Origin: Leptolyngbya sp. Cla-17
GTDB taxonomy: Bacteria; Cyanobacteriota; Cyanobacteriia; Leptolyngbyales; Leptolyngbyaceae
Assembly (NCBI RefSeq): GCF_016807185.1
Contig: NZ_JAEVYN010000005.1
Location: 62,001 to 126,000 of the forward strand
Reading direction: 5' to 3'
Length of the DNA stretch: 64,000 nucleotides
Made by a program: the position numbers and the translations under genes. Of this stretch, positions 46,383 to 54,540 are shown one piece after another. Below the pieces are notes generated by a model. The model saw only the letters and a program-made list of their open reading frames with translations, was not told the DNA's origin and searched no databases. Numbering within the stretch: position 1 is the stretch's first letter; each line of letters starts with the position of its first letter.

Positions 46383-48020
46383 TCAGACCCCCCTTGAGGT
46401 CTCCTCCATCAGACCAAGAAACACCTGAGCCTCCGCCACCAGAATGGCATCTCCCGACTCCAACCACCGCCGCATTTTATCCACATGAGCCGGAGAAGGA
46501 TGAGTAAACTGTTCCCTCTGCTGTCCATACTGCTGCCAAAGCTCCAACTGAGCCGCCCGCTTATATGCCTGCACCTCTTCCACCTCAGCCAGCTTCTGCC
46601 TGACAAACTCAACCCCCTCCCGGTTTTCTTGAGTATTACTACTTATTGCTTGAGCATTTGAGTCTCTCGCACCGCTCAACTCCTTACCAGATGGCACATT
46701 ACTGGACTTAAGCGCTAATAAGCTTGGATACTTTGGCGCGTTCCCTTCGCGCTCAATGTCTAAACCTGGGGGGTACGGGGGGTTATCCACAGGCATCAAG
46801 TATTCGGGATGCCATAAATCCTTATGCCTGTAGAGCGTCGCCCCACCGATGCCACTTGCCGTTAAAGCACTAAACCTTGCTGTCGCCCCAATCGGTAGAC
46901 TATTCGACTCCAGCATGAGCGCGATCGCCCTGCTAATCCGTCCCCGTGCTTCATCCAACTGCTGCTCATGCCAGCTTGGAGTCTCCGCTGGTCTAGAAGA
47001 CCGATTCGGTTTAGCCCTCCGCCCCTTGTAGGGAAAATAACGAGTCGTGGTTTCAACCGACTGTGCCCACTCCTCTGCCCGATGCCGAATCTCATGCTGA
47101 TGTTGACAAAACTCTCGGTAGCCCGGAAGTGCCGTGGCAATCTCCACCATTTTCTCCACCAGCGCCCTGCCCTCCAGGCAATGACCATAGAGAATCTTGG
47201 CAAAGATGTACGTTCTTAACGCAATCCGTCCCAAAATCCGATTGGTTTGCCCCGTCCCACTCCAACCCGGTTCAATTTCCGCATTCAAGTCATTCAAGAA
47301 CTTGTCTACTTTGCCCGATAGACTAAAGCGCCGCCGCTTTGCCGTCTTCAGCACTTGCTTCAACGCTCTAGACGTGATCCGATTGCGCCGTAGACAAAAC
47401 CGCCACTGATGCACAAACTCTGCTGGAGTGCTAAAGATCGGTTCCCAATCGGAGCCAAGCAAATAAGAACCCAACTGGAGCGGTAGTCGATGCGCCGCAT
47501 ACAGCGTGGGCTTGCCATCGACGAAGCCGCGATCATTGGGAAACAGTTCCAACTGACCGGGAGAGAACACAAAGCCAGCGTTCTCCAATAGCGCTTGCAC
47601 CGCCCCCGCCAACTCATAGGACTTCTGCGCCCGTTCAAACGGAAAGTAGAGATGGAGACCGCCACTGTAGGAACTGGTCACGGCAATGTAGCTCACCAGT
47701 CCCAGCATTTCCAGGGCAGCGACCAGACGCGCGATCGCGAAGGGATCATGCCGGGGATGGTAGAGACTGCCGCTATCAATATCGAACAGCAGGTAGTTGG
47801 TTTTCGGTCCAAAGCGCACCCCGTAGAGATAGCCCCCTTGCAGGATCAAGCGATCTGAGAGCGGGTGACGACTCTCGGTCTGCCACGCTGGGGTGGCGTT
47901 GGGCTGGGGATGCTCTGCCCAGATGTAGTCATGGCGGTGAGGAAACAGCGCTAGGAAGGCATCCTCCGATTCCGCTACCGATTGAAATTGATGGGAAGAG
48001 CGAGAGAGGGCTAGCGGCAT
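46383..48020 (-). CDS. primase-like (AEP-type) plasmid replication protein
   Basis: A 545-aa protein with an archaeo-eukaryotic-primase-type core: LLFDIDSGS gives the D80-x-D82 metal site, and SYSGGLHLYFPF (residues 117-128) is the S-x-H-like nucleotide-binding motif with H123. After a helical PriCT-like region (RTYIFAKILYGHCLEGRALV) there is an HTH-like segment (IGATARFSALTASGIGGATL) and a charged tail. Such proteins are typical replication initiators/primases of cyanobacterial plasmids and integrative elements. With parA-parB at 22.8 kb it supports a plasmid-like origin of the intervening DNA. The Rep assignment is inference. Confidence 0.6.
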   Translation of the reverse strand: MPLALSRSSHQFQSVAESEDAFLALFPHRHDYIWAEHPQPNATPAWQTESRHPLSDRLILQGGYLYGVRFGPKTNYLLFDIDSGSLYHPRHDPFAIARLVAALEMLGLVSYIAVTSSYSGGLHLYFPFERAQKSYELAGAVQALLENAGFVFSPGQLELFPNDRGFVDGKPTLYAAHRLPLQLGSYLLGSDWEPIFSTPAEFVHQWRFCLRRNRITSRALKQVLKTAKRRRFSLSGKVDKFLNDLNAEIEPGWSGTGQTNRILGRIALRTYIFAKILYGHCLEGRALVEKMVEIATALPGYREFCQHQHEIRHRAEEWAQSVETTTRYFPYKGRRAKPNRSSRPAETPSWHEQQLDEARGRISRAIALMLESNSLPIGATARFSALTASGIGGATLYRHKDLWHPEYLMPVDNPPYPPGLDIEREGNAPKYPSLLALKSSNVPSGKELSGARDSNAQAISSNTQENREGVEFVRQKLAEVEEVQAYKRAAQLELWQQYGQQREQFTHPSPAHVDKMRRWLESGDAILVAEAQVFLGLMEETSRGV

Positions 48021-48488
48021 GGGCTGCCCTCCCGATGGTCACAAAATCTTCGACGCATGATCAACTTCCTATGTTTGAACAACAGAGGATAGGAAGCTAT
48101 GCAAAAAAGTTAAACAATTCATCAAAGATGTTGCACCTTTTGACAAATTGCTACTAAAATTGGCATAGCAAAGCTGGATGACCTAACGTTGCTTTTCCTG
48201 GGCGTAGTTAGAGTCTCCGAATCCTATCCAGAACTAAATAAAGTCTTTCGCCCCTTCTGTTAGCGCAGTGGGGGTTTCGACTTTTTAAAGGGTTTTCTAT
48301 GTCACGGGCTCACCTCCTGGGGGTTTCAAACAGGGAAACTTGTTGACTCATCTCCGGCTTTGACGGTTGCCAGTGATCTGTGCTGTAGAGAGTATGTCTG
48401 ATCTAACCGCAGATCTGGGGAAATGCCGCACTTTTCGAGAAACTCTTTGGCAAAACGGTGTTATGGACGGCTTTACCCCTTGCCTCTT
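48021..48488. other. region upstream of the primase-like gene; possible origin
   Basis: About 470 bp without a gene. It contains a repeated GGGGGTTTC (48268 and 48319) and AT-rich stretches. No clear iteron array is visible, so an origin role is only suggested by position. Confidence 0.3.
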
Positions 48489-48699
48489 TTACAACTGCTG
48501 GTGAATCGCCTTTAAAAACTCAGTCACCGCATCAGGCTGATTGGGATATTGCATCATCAAGCGTTCCATCCAGGTTAATCAGTTTTAGCCCTGAAACATC
48601 TTCCAGAGAATAATTAATTTCTTCAAGCTGCTCCCAACTGACGTTATCAATCACTTTGGCTCGTTTGGGTTGGGATATTTGTAGAACTTGGGTGGTCAT
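48489..48699 (-). pseudogene. Uma2-type nuclease, internally deleted remnant
   Basis: From ATG 48699 the frame reads AKVIDNVSWEQLEEINYSLE then LKLINLDGTLDD and stops at 48532. The pattern matches the N-terminus of Uma2 (PDDEXK) proteins, common in cyanobacteria. An overlapping frame continues QYPNQPDAVTEFLKAIHQQL to 48489, like the protein's C-terminus, so the nuclease core has been deleted. Confidence 0.5.
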
Positions 48700-48714
48700 C
48701 AGCGATCGCTCCCC

Positions 48715-48921
48715 TTACTTGCCCTTGCTAGTGGCTAGCTTTTCCTTTTCCATCTGATCCAACCGTTCTCTAATCAGCACACGAATTTTTGCCGCTAAGG
48801 GCAGTTCAGCCCATGCTGCATCATCCCTACACGATTCGATTGAATCCCGCAAATCACTAACATCCACGGGTATACGTCCTTTTTGCGCCACTGTGTCACT
48901 GACTAGAGATATGTGACTCAT
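48715..48921 (-). CDS. small antitoxin/regulator-like protein
   Basis: A 68-aa, charged, helical protein: IPVDVSDLRDSIESCRDDAA then WAELPLAAKIRVLIRERLDQ. It lacks a named family here but has the size and character of ribbon-helix-helix or antitoxin-like plasmid regulators. It is followed closely by the Uma2 remnant. Three copies of (T/A)GACTCA lie at its start and just upstream (48914, 48954, 48975), possibly autoregulatory sites. Confidence 0.5.
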   Translation of the reverse strand: MSHISLVSDTVAQKGRIPVDVSDLRDSIESCRDDAAWAELPLAAKIRVLIRERLDQMEKEKLATSKGK

Positions 48922-49130
48922 ATTCTACGCTCCATATTCAGAATAATAGCAAAAGACTCACATAGGATCTATTTGACTCATCTAGTCTCTAGCATGTTAG
49001 CATCATTTCAGAAATCGGAACACTTTAGAAACAGCACTAGAACGCACCTGAAACGAGAGCTACTTGTTTCGGCTGTTCCGTGCGTGTTCTAATCGTTCCA
49101 CCCCAGTGCCCACACCGTTCAGAGGCAACC

Positions 49131-49670
49131 ATGAAGACTTCGCTGACCAAGTTTTGCAAAGATTACTCCCTTGCCAAAACGACCGTTTTCAACCGCTGTA
49201 AAGAATTGGGCATCGACACTTCAGAAGGGGTCAGTCCTACTGATTGCGATCGCCTGCTGCATGAATTTGACATCGCCCCATCAGACCCTGAACCTGTGCC
49301 CATCCAGACCACCGTAGAAGTGGGCAACCATCAGATTGTGCTCTCCACTCCACAGCTACCTGCTGCATTCAGTCTGGAATCATTGCGTACTGGGAAATCC
49401 ATCACCTTTGAAGACCCCCTGGCAGTCGCCACCCAATTTATTGAAGTGGCAGACCAAATCAGTGATGCCATGGAAACCGACTTAGATAATCGCAAGGCAA
49501 AGCTGAACCAGACCAGGCAAGCCAAAGACGCGATCGCCGCCAAAGCGATGGCGTTGAAGCTGCAACAGCAGCGCTATCAGGAGAAAGCCTATCGGATTGA
49601 CTCTGAGCAGTCTGACCAGACCGACTCCCTCAAAGAAGCACTGGAATTGTTGCAAGCCTTGGGGAAGTAA
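49131..49670 (+). CDS. HTH-plus-coiled-coil protein, plasmid type
   Basis: 179 aa from ATG 49131. The N-terminal ~45 residues form a MerR/excisionase-like HTH (LTKFCKDYSLAKTTVFNRCK), a beta-like middle follows, and the last ~80 residues are a long coiled coil (DLDNRKAKLNQTRQAKDAIA). It is the first of a five-gene plus-strand cluster. It could regulate the cluster or bind DNA for partition. No named family. Confidence 0.55.
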   Translation: MKTSLTKFCKDYSLAKTTVFNRCKELGIDTSEGVSPTDCDRLLHEFDIAPSDPEPVPIQTTVEVGNHQIVLSTPQLPAAFSLESLRTGKSITFEDPLAVATQFIEVADQISDAMETDLDNRKAKLNQTRQAKDAIAAKAMALKLQQQRYQEKAYRIDSEQSDQTDSLKEALELLQALGK

Positions 49671-49727
49671 CCGCTTTTCTCTGCTTAGCACTGCTGCTCT
49701 TCATCCTTGCCCCTCAAAAGAATCCGA

Positions 49728-49898
49728 ATGAAGCGACCCAAGATCAAACCACCCAAACCCGCGCCGCCGTCTTGCCCTGGGCAATTGCCGCTTTTTGATC
49801 GCGTGACCACTTTGATTATCGAAACCGACGCAGACCCCGACTACGAACGAGCCAAACAAATCTTTGCTGAGTTACTGGAGGAACCCTATGGATCTTGA
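49728..49898 (+). CDS. 56-aa Pro/Lys-rich protein
   Basis: From ATG 49728: MKRPKIKPPKPAPPSCPGQL then LFDRVTTLIIETDADPDYER and a short helix. It overlaps the start of the CHAP gene by 11 bp, suggesting coupled translation. No family is recognised. Confidence 0.5.
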   Translation: MKRPKIKPPKPAPPSCPGQLPLFDRVTTLIIETDADPDYERAKQIFAELLEEPYGS

Positions 49899-50334
49899 TT
49901 TCGCAGTCGCTCTAATGATTGCCGGGTGCTTCGCGATCGCCCATCCCATCAAACCAGAACATGCCCCCATTCAGCGCGCTCAAGCATCGACTAAAGTCTG
50001 CAACTGTGCTGAATATGTGCATCGCAAACATCTCCAAGTGCCTGATCTGAGCGAGTACACCGGGGAATTTGCAGACCACATGATCGCCGCTGGCTACCAG
50101 CAAGTTTCCCAGCCGGAAGCTGGAGCGATCGCCCGAATTCCACCGGGCACACCTGGGCTGACAGGCAACACCGGGCATGTTGCCATCATTCAATCAGTTG
50201 ATTTTGATGGAGTGCCCATCATCCACTCTGCTAACTCAGGCGGCAACCAATTTGATGCTGGATGCTCCAACGTCGCTATGGAGCGCGATGAAAGCTATCT
50301 CAACCAAGCCGTTACCTACTGGGCAAAAAACTAA
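49888..50334 (+). CDS. exported CHAP/NlpC-type amidase-like protein
   Basis: 148 aa from ATG 49888. A short hydrophobic N-terminus (MDLDFAVALMIAGCFAIAHP) looks like a signal peptide. The catalytic-type Cys lies in VCNCAEYVHRKH, and the His in NTGHVAIIQSVDFDG, the CHAP/NlpC order, with a third polar site near IIHSANSGG. It probably cleaves peptidoglycan, as do muralytic enzymes of conjugation or secretion systems. Neighbours are small membrane proteins. Confidence 0.65.
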   Translation: MDLDFAVALMIAGCFAIAHPIKPEHAPIQRAQASTKVCNCAEYVHRKHLQVPDLSEYTGEFADHMIAAGYQQVSQPEAGAIARIPPGTPGLTGNTGHVAIIQSVDFDGVPIIHSANSGGNQFDAGCSNVAMERDESYLNQAVTYWAKN

Positions 50335-50412
50335 GAGAGAGCGATCGCGGAACTTTGGACGGCAACGCGATCACCCCCTACAAAAAAGCAAACCCTCACA
50401 AGGATTCACCCT

Positions 50413-50946
50413 ATGAAACTACCATTTCGCTACCGTCGCCGCCATCAGTCCACCGTCATCAAAGTTGTTTTGGGTGTGGCTCTAGTCGGCTGTGCGATCG
50501 CCTCCATCCCTGACACTCAACGCAATTTAGAACGACTCAGCCAGGTGCGAGACAGAGCCGCCGCCATCTCTACCGAACAGGAACTCAAGAAACTAGACGC
50601 TGAGAAAGTCGCTGCTGAAGCTGAAACCGCTGATATGCGCCTGATGAAAGGCTGTAGCACCTTCCTGGTATCTGCCAGTAATACTGCCAAATTTGGCAAC
50701 GTTTATCCCGGTGGAAAAGTGGTGAATCCTGCGACTGGGTTAAGCCTCGCACCGGGTTCCGTAGTCTGTGATAACCAGGGTGGCACTGCTGTGATGGCAG
50801 ATATAGGCGGCAGCGGTATCGCCATGACCGACATTGCCATTACTCAAGATTTCCAGCTCGTGCGAAAAGCGATGGACCTGCACGGCATCAACCCGCAAGC
50901 AGGCGATGGGCGCGTCGGTGGGGCGAATGCCCGACTTCAACACTAA
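50413..50946 (+). CDS. single-pass membrane protein, unknown; duplicated at 56.9 kb
   Basis: A 177-aa protein with a basic N-terminus (KLPFRYRRRHQ) and one membrane helix (~16-33, VIKVVLGVALVGCAIA), then a charged coiled coil (~38-65) and a Gly-rich globular domain (FGNVYPGGKVVNPATGLSLA, ADIGGSGIAMTDIAITQDF) facing the non-cytoplasmic side. Two Cys (CSTF, VCDN) could form a disulfide. No family is known to me. A truncated, ~97% similar second copy is at 56907-57325. Confidence 0.55.
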   Translation: MKLPFRYRRRHQSTVIKVVLGVALVGCAIASIPDTQRNLERLSQVRDRAAAISTEQELKKLDAEKVAAEAETADMRLMKGCSTFLVSASNTAKFGNVYPGGKVVNPATGLSLAPGSVVCDNQGGTAVMADIGGSGIAMTDIAITQDFQLVRKAMDLHGINPQAGDGRVGGANARLQH

Positions 50947-50977
50947 TTATTCAGCCTAACTATGTGGAGCAACTCTC

Positions 50978-51538
50978 ATGACTCAAACCGCCGCCAAGCC
51001 TCCCCAGCAGATTGACCCTACTAAACAATATTTGGTATCAGCATCTCACCCAGAGCGGGGTACTTTTTGGGCTTACAAAGCCGAAGGAGAGTACGGATGG
51101 CTGCAAGCACCTTTTCAGGATCAAAAGCCCTCTTACCTCAGCCTGTCGGATATCCAGGCGATATCGGAAGGCGACACCCTTTTCAAGTGGTATCTGACCG
51201 ACTCTGCAAAAACGAGCTATCCCTATCAACCCGAAAAAGCGCAAACCAAAATTTCTGAAAATATGACCCAAACCGCAGACAAATCTAAACGTAAGTTCCG
51301 AATTCGCCTTGGCAAGAATCAACAGGCTGATGCGAGCAAGCCGGAGCCAAGAGAAGAACAGAAAGAAGGCTGGAGTCCTCTTCTGCTAGTCGTTTCTCTG
51401 TTGTTGGGGTTATTGCTATTAATGGCGATCGCCTGGAACGTGCAGCCGTTTCAAGACTTCATCGTCTTGCTAGCCAATCGCATTGATTTCACCAATCTTG
51501 CTGAATTCCCGGAAGAGAGGACCGGAGCGATCGCTTGA
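50978..51538 (+). CDS. C-terminally anchored membrane protein, unknown
   Basis: A 186-aa protein with an N-terminal globular part (QYLVSASHPERGTFWAYKAE, GYSxLQAPFQDQ-like), a basic linker (KRKFRIRLGKN) and one strong membrane helix (~130-150, LLLVVSLLLGLLLLMAIAW). It is the last gene of the cluster and is followed by a hairpin. No family is recognised. Confidence 0.5.
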   Translation: MTQTAAKPPQQIDPTKQYLVSASHPERGTFWAYKAEGEYGWLQAPFQDQKPSYLSLSDIQAISEGDTLFKWYLTDSAKTSYPYQPEKAQTKISENMTQTADKSKRKFRIRLGKNQQADASKPEPREEQKEGWSPLLLVVSLLLGLLLLMAIAWNVQPFQDFIVLLANRIDFTNLAEFPEERTGAIA

Positions 51539-51542
51539 CCAT

Positions 51543-51568
51543 GAGATAAAACTCCTGGTTTTTATCTC
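51543..51568. terminator. hairpin after the 49.1-51.5 kb cluster
   Basis: GAGATAAAA and TTTTATCTC form a 9-bp stem with an 8-nt loop starting 4 nt after the stop. The stem ends in T-rich sequence on one side. It is a plausible bidirectional terminator between this cluster and convergent pyrC. Confidence 0.5.
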
Positions 51569-51659
51569 AGGAACATATACAGTGCTACCAACTATGACGT
51601 TATAGGTTTTTTCTATACCGTCAATCTACCGCATGACAGAAGTCAGGTGGATTCTAGGG

Positions 51660-52688
51660 TCAAGCCATTTGCCAAGTCATTTCTTGACCTGCCTGCAAGG
51701 GTACAAGTGCCGATTCCGTAAATGGAACTTCATCGGGAACACGCCAAGTCGTTTTGGTTAATGTAATGTGTTCAGTGTTGCGTGGAAGTTGATAAAAATC
51801 TGGCCCATAGAAGCTGGCGAAAGCTTCAAGTTTATCAAGGGCATCGGCACTCTCAAACGCTTCTGTATACAACTCCATCGCATGCAGAGCCGAATAGCAA
51901 CCTGCACAGCCACAAGAACTTTCTTTGCTATTTCGAGGATGGGGGGCGCTATCGGTGCCTAGAAAAAACTTAGGATGACCGGAGGTTGCTGCTCGTAAAA
52001 GAGCTGATCGATGCTCCTCTCGTTTCAAAATTGGCAGGCAATAAAAATGGGGGCGAATGCCACCCTGGAACAGGCTATTGCGGTTAAATAACAAATGTTG
52101 TGGCGTGATGGTTGCAGCGATGTTGTTTGCAGATAGGACATACTGCACCGCATCGGAGGTGGTAATGTGTTCAAGGACTACGCGCAGCCTGGGAAATCGT
52201 TGCTTGAGAGGGATCAAATGTTGCTCGATAAACACCTTCTCGAGATCGAACATATCAACATTGTGATCGGTCACTTCACCGTGCAGGAGTAAAGGCAGGT
52301 CTACCTGCTGCATTGCTTCAAAGACGCGATCACACTTGCGAATGTCCGTCACCCCAAGGGCTGAATTGGTCGTTGCCCCGGCTGGATAGTACTTGACCGC
52401 TTTGACAAACTGAGAGGCTTTCGCCGCGATGATTTCCTCGGGGTTGGTGTTGTCGGTGAGGTAGAGCGTCATCAGGGGCTCAAACTGCTGACCCTCTGGA
52501 ACTGCTGCAAGAATGCGATCGCGGTAGGCTGCTGCATCAGCGACCAAGCGTACTGGAGGCTTTAAATTTGGCATGATAATCGCGCGGGCGAACTGACGCA
52601 CCGTATGCGGCAGAACCGCTTTCAATGCCGCGCCGTCGCGTAAATGGAGATGCCAGTCATCAGGTCGGGTGATCATGAGCTTTTGCAT
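51660..52688 (-). CDS. pyrC: dihydroorotase (PyrC, type II)
   Basis: 342 aa. Catalyses reversible cyclisation of carbamoyl-aspartate to dihydroorotate in de novo pyrimidine synthesis. DDWHLHLRDG carries the first zinc-binding His pair; FVKAVKYYPAG contains the carbamylated Lys; LLLHGEV and VLEHITT provide further metal ligands; FLGTDSAPH holds the catalytic Asp. Length is that of E. coli-type PyrC. It is a chromosomal housekeeping gene and the clearest sign that this contig includes chromosome. Confidence 0.95.
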   Translation of the reverse strand: MQKLMITRPDDWHLHLRDGAALKAVLPHTVRQFARAIIMPNLKPPVRLVADAAAYRDRILAAVPEGQQFEPLMTLYLTDNTNPEEIIAAKASQFVKAVKYYPAGATTNSALGVTDIRKCDRVFEAMQQVDLPLLLHGEVTDHNVDMFDLEKVFIEQHLIPLKQRFPRLRVVLEHITTSDAVQYVLSANNIAATITPQHLLFNRNSLFQGGIRPHFYCLPILKREEHRSALLRAATSGHPKFFLGTDSAPHPRNSKESSCGCAGCYSALHAMELYTEAFESADALDKLEAFASFYGPDFYQLPRNTEHITLTKTTWRVPDEVPFTESALVPLQAGQEMTWQMA

Positions 52689-52742
52689 GCTTCAATTATA
52701 AAACCGCTAGTGCTTTAGAAAGACGCACGCTAACAATACCTG

Positions 52743-52856
52743 ATGGCAGCCTACAGCATTGATCGGGAAGCAGTGTTGGCAGAACAAAAACGGAGACAAA
52801 TCGAGCGTGGCGGTTTCACTCGTCGTATCCGATTGCTGTGGAGTGGGACAGACTAG
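52743..52856 (+). pseudogene. phosphoribosyl-ATP pyrophosphohydrolase/MazG-like, C-terminal fragment
   Basis: The plus frame reads YSIDREAVLAEQKRRQIERG then GFTRRIRLLWSGTD and stops at 52856. The ending RGGFxxRIxLLW is typical of cyanobacterial phosphoribosyl-ATP-pyrophosphohydrolase-like proteins. The upstream domain is absent. A following frame (VEWDRLETEQLEAVLLSLKN, LALVNQYRSDRLY) may be another remnant. Confidence 0.45.
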
Positions 52857-53014
52857 AGACAGAACAGTTAGAGGCAGTCTTATTGAGTCTGAAGAATCTT
52901 GCTCTTGTTAATCAGTACCGCAGCGATCGCCTTTATTAAGTTCAAAGCTACTACAAAGCGCTGAAACTTCAATTTCTTTGTCGGTCGCTATGGAACAGGA
53001 ATCCATGATGAGCG

Positions 53015-54055
53015 TTAGCAGCGCGGTATTTCTAGACAAAATTCTTTTAAGGTGACTTGCCAGTAGTTTGGATCTTGCCAGTATTCTGTATAAGGAGGTT
53101 GGTTACTGGAAACCCTTAATGCAGTCCTACGCTTGACGGATTGGTCAACAGAGTAATCGAAAACGACAACAGAAGCCTTCTTCAACTCAGCCATTCTAGA
53201 GTTTCTCCCCCCATAAAATTGCGACTCAACTTCTTGCCAAGCCGGCCAATGATAAGCCTTTCTGTTCTCACCACGATAGTCCTCAATGCGTTGGAGTAAC
53301 TCGTCATAAGCCTTGCTGCGTTCGCTGAGATCGTCCTTAAGACGTTGGGATAGCTCGTCACGAGAAACCTTGCCGCCGCGATAGTCCTCAATAAGTTGGC
53401 GTGGCTTATCAAGCTCATCAATAGAATGGCTTTCCAGGGCGCTGCGTAACGCGTCAGGGAGCCTGGGAATGATCTCATCTCCCATGGCCCGCTGTGAACA
53501 ACGCAGAGTGCACTGGTATAGGGTAGTCACTTCTCCACTGATCAGACTGACCTCATACGCTGCCGCATCCTCATTGGGGTAATGAGGAACCCACACTCCG
53601 GTATTTGGTGGTGGAGAATATTTTGCATAGATTCGCAAGGTTTGCTGAGACAAGTCACACAGAGTATGAGTCGCTCCACCTGGTAGCCACAGCGGTTGCG
53701 ATCGCATCAGCAGTTGACCGTCTGTCGTCGCATAGGCGGCGATGGCATCACCTTGCACCGCCCACAGAATGTGATCACTGACGCGCAAGGGATAGGCATT
53801 GTCTTTCGATTCCCACTCAATTGCACCCGACGCGATCGAGCGGCACACAATTTTGCCCTCGATAGAGCGGTAAAACAAGCTGGATTCAAGCAAGTCAACG
53901 GCAAGCGGATGCGGTAGAGCCTGGGTAACTGCGGCTCTAGAGACAGGGGAAAGCAAGGTAGTTGGTGGTGGGGGTAGCTCTTTAACCACAGGTTGTTTGA
54001 CTCCAAGTTGAAGTCTGCCGATCGCGCTTTGCCAGGAGTTCAGCCACTGCCACAT
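53015..54055 (-). CDS. PQQ-like-repeat hypothetical protein
   Basis: 346 aa from ATG 54055, with AGGAGA ~9 nt upstream; a TTG start at 54073 is less likely. The first half has beta-strand repeats of the kind in quinoprotein/PQQ-like propellers (LLESSLFYRSIEGKIVCRSI, ASGAIEWESKD, DAIAAYATTDGQLLMRS). The second half has charged helical repeats around IEDYRG and a C-terminal beta region. No enzyme motif is visible. Its TAA overlaps a GCTAACGCTC box resembling half of an attC site. Confidence 0.5.
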   Translation of the reverse strand: MWQWLNSWQSAIGRLQLGVKQPVVKELPPPPTTLLSPVSRAAVTQALPHPLAVDLLESSLFYRSIEGKIVCRSIASGAIEWESKDNAYPLRVSDHILWAVQGDAIAAYATTDGQLLMRSQPLWLPGGATHTLCDLSQQTLRIYAKYSPPPNTGVWVPHYPNEDAAAYEVSLISGEVTTLYQCTLRCSQRAMGDEIIPRLPDALRSALESHSIDELDKPRQLIEDYRGGKVSRDELSQRLKDDLSERSKAYDELLQRIEDYRGENRKAYHWPAWQEVESQFYGGRNSRMAELKKASVVVFDYSVDQSVKRRTALRVSSNQPPYTEYWQDPNYWQVTLKEFCLEIPRC

Positions 54056-54221
54056 CTCATCGTCTCCTGTCAATTAAACAAACACACGGCGTTGTTGCAC
54101 GAAAGAGGAGCTGCTTAGCTTTGCCCACTTGGTCTCGTTCTTAAGTCGGTTCACTGCTTCACTATGCCCTAGCTCCCTATTCCGACTGTTGCGAAGCACC
54201 CCTGGTCGAGTGAGCGGCCTT

Positions 54222-54494
54222 TTAGTCTTTTGCTTCAGCCTCACGATCGCAGTAAGCTTTGGCTGCTGCGAGTGCCGATGATTGCTCTGGATCTGGCGCA
54301 CCTTTTGGATACGCGGAAGCACCAAAAGGTTGATAGGAGAGATCGTCAAATGTGCCGGGCAACTCGACACCATCGACACTGACAGTGAAGTGAGAAGCAG
54401 TCACTGAACCGGGCATGGACTGCTGAAATTCATCTATTTCAATCAAGCGGCCTTTGTAGATTTCTTCGTAAAGTTTGTCCCTACTACCTGTCAT
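54222..54494 (-). CDS. small protein resembling the tyrosinase-cofactor (MelC1) fold
   Basis: 90 aa: YKGRLIEIDEFQQSMPG, SHFTVSVDGVELPG, ALAAAKAYCDREAE. The order 'YKGR-I ... VDG-EL ... AA-A-CDRE' is like MelC1-type caddie proteins, without their copper-related residues. No tyrosinase gene is adjacent. It may be an uncharacterised stand-alone member. Confidence 0.45.
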   Translation of the reverse strand: MTGSRDKLYEEIYKGRLIEIDEFQQSMPGSVTASHFTVSVDGVELPGTFDDLSYQPFGASAYPKGAPDPEQSSALAAAKAYCDREAEAKD

Positions 54495-54540
54495 GAGAGT
54501 TTAGTGCTCCGCTTATAAAGTGTTCTGTCTCTCTAACCTT

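Noticed and set aside
52729..53018. GCTAAC at 52729 and GCGTTAGC at 53009 as one attC pair
   Set aside because: They are 280 bp apart and the inner sequences do not pair; only the 6-8 bp boxes match. The 53009 box may be half of a broken site, but this cannot be shown.
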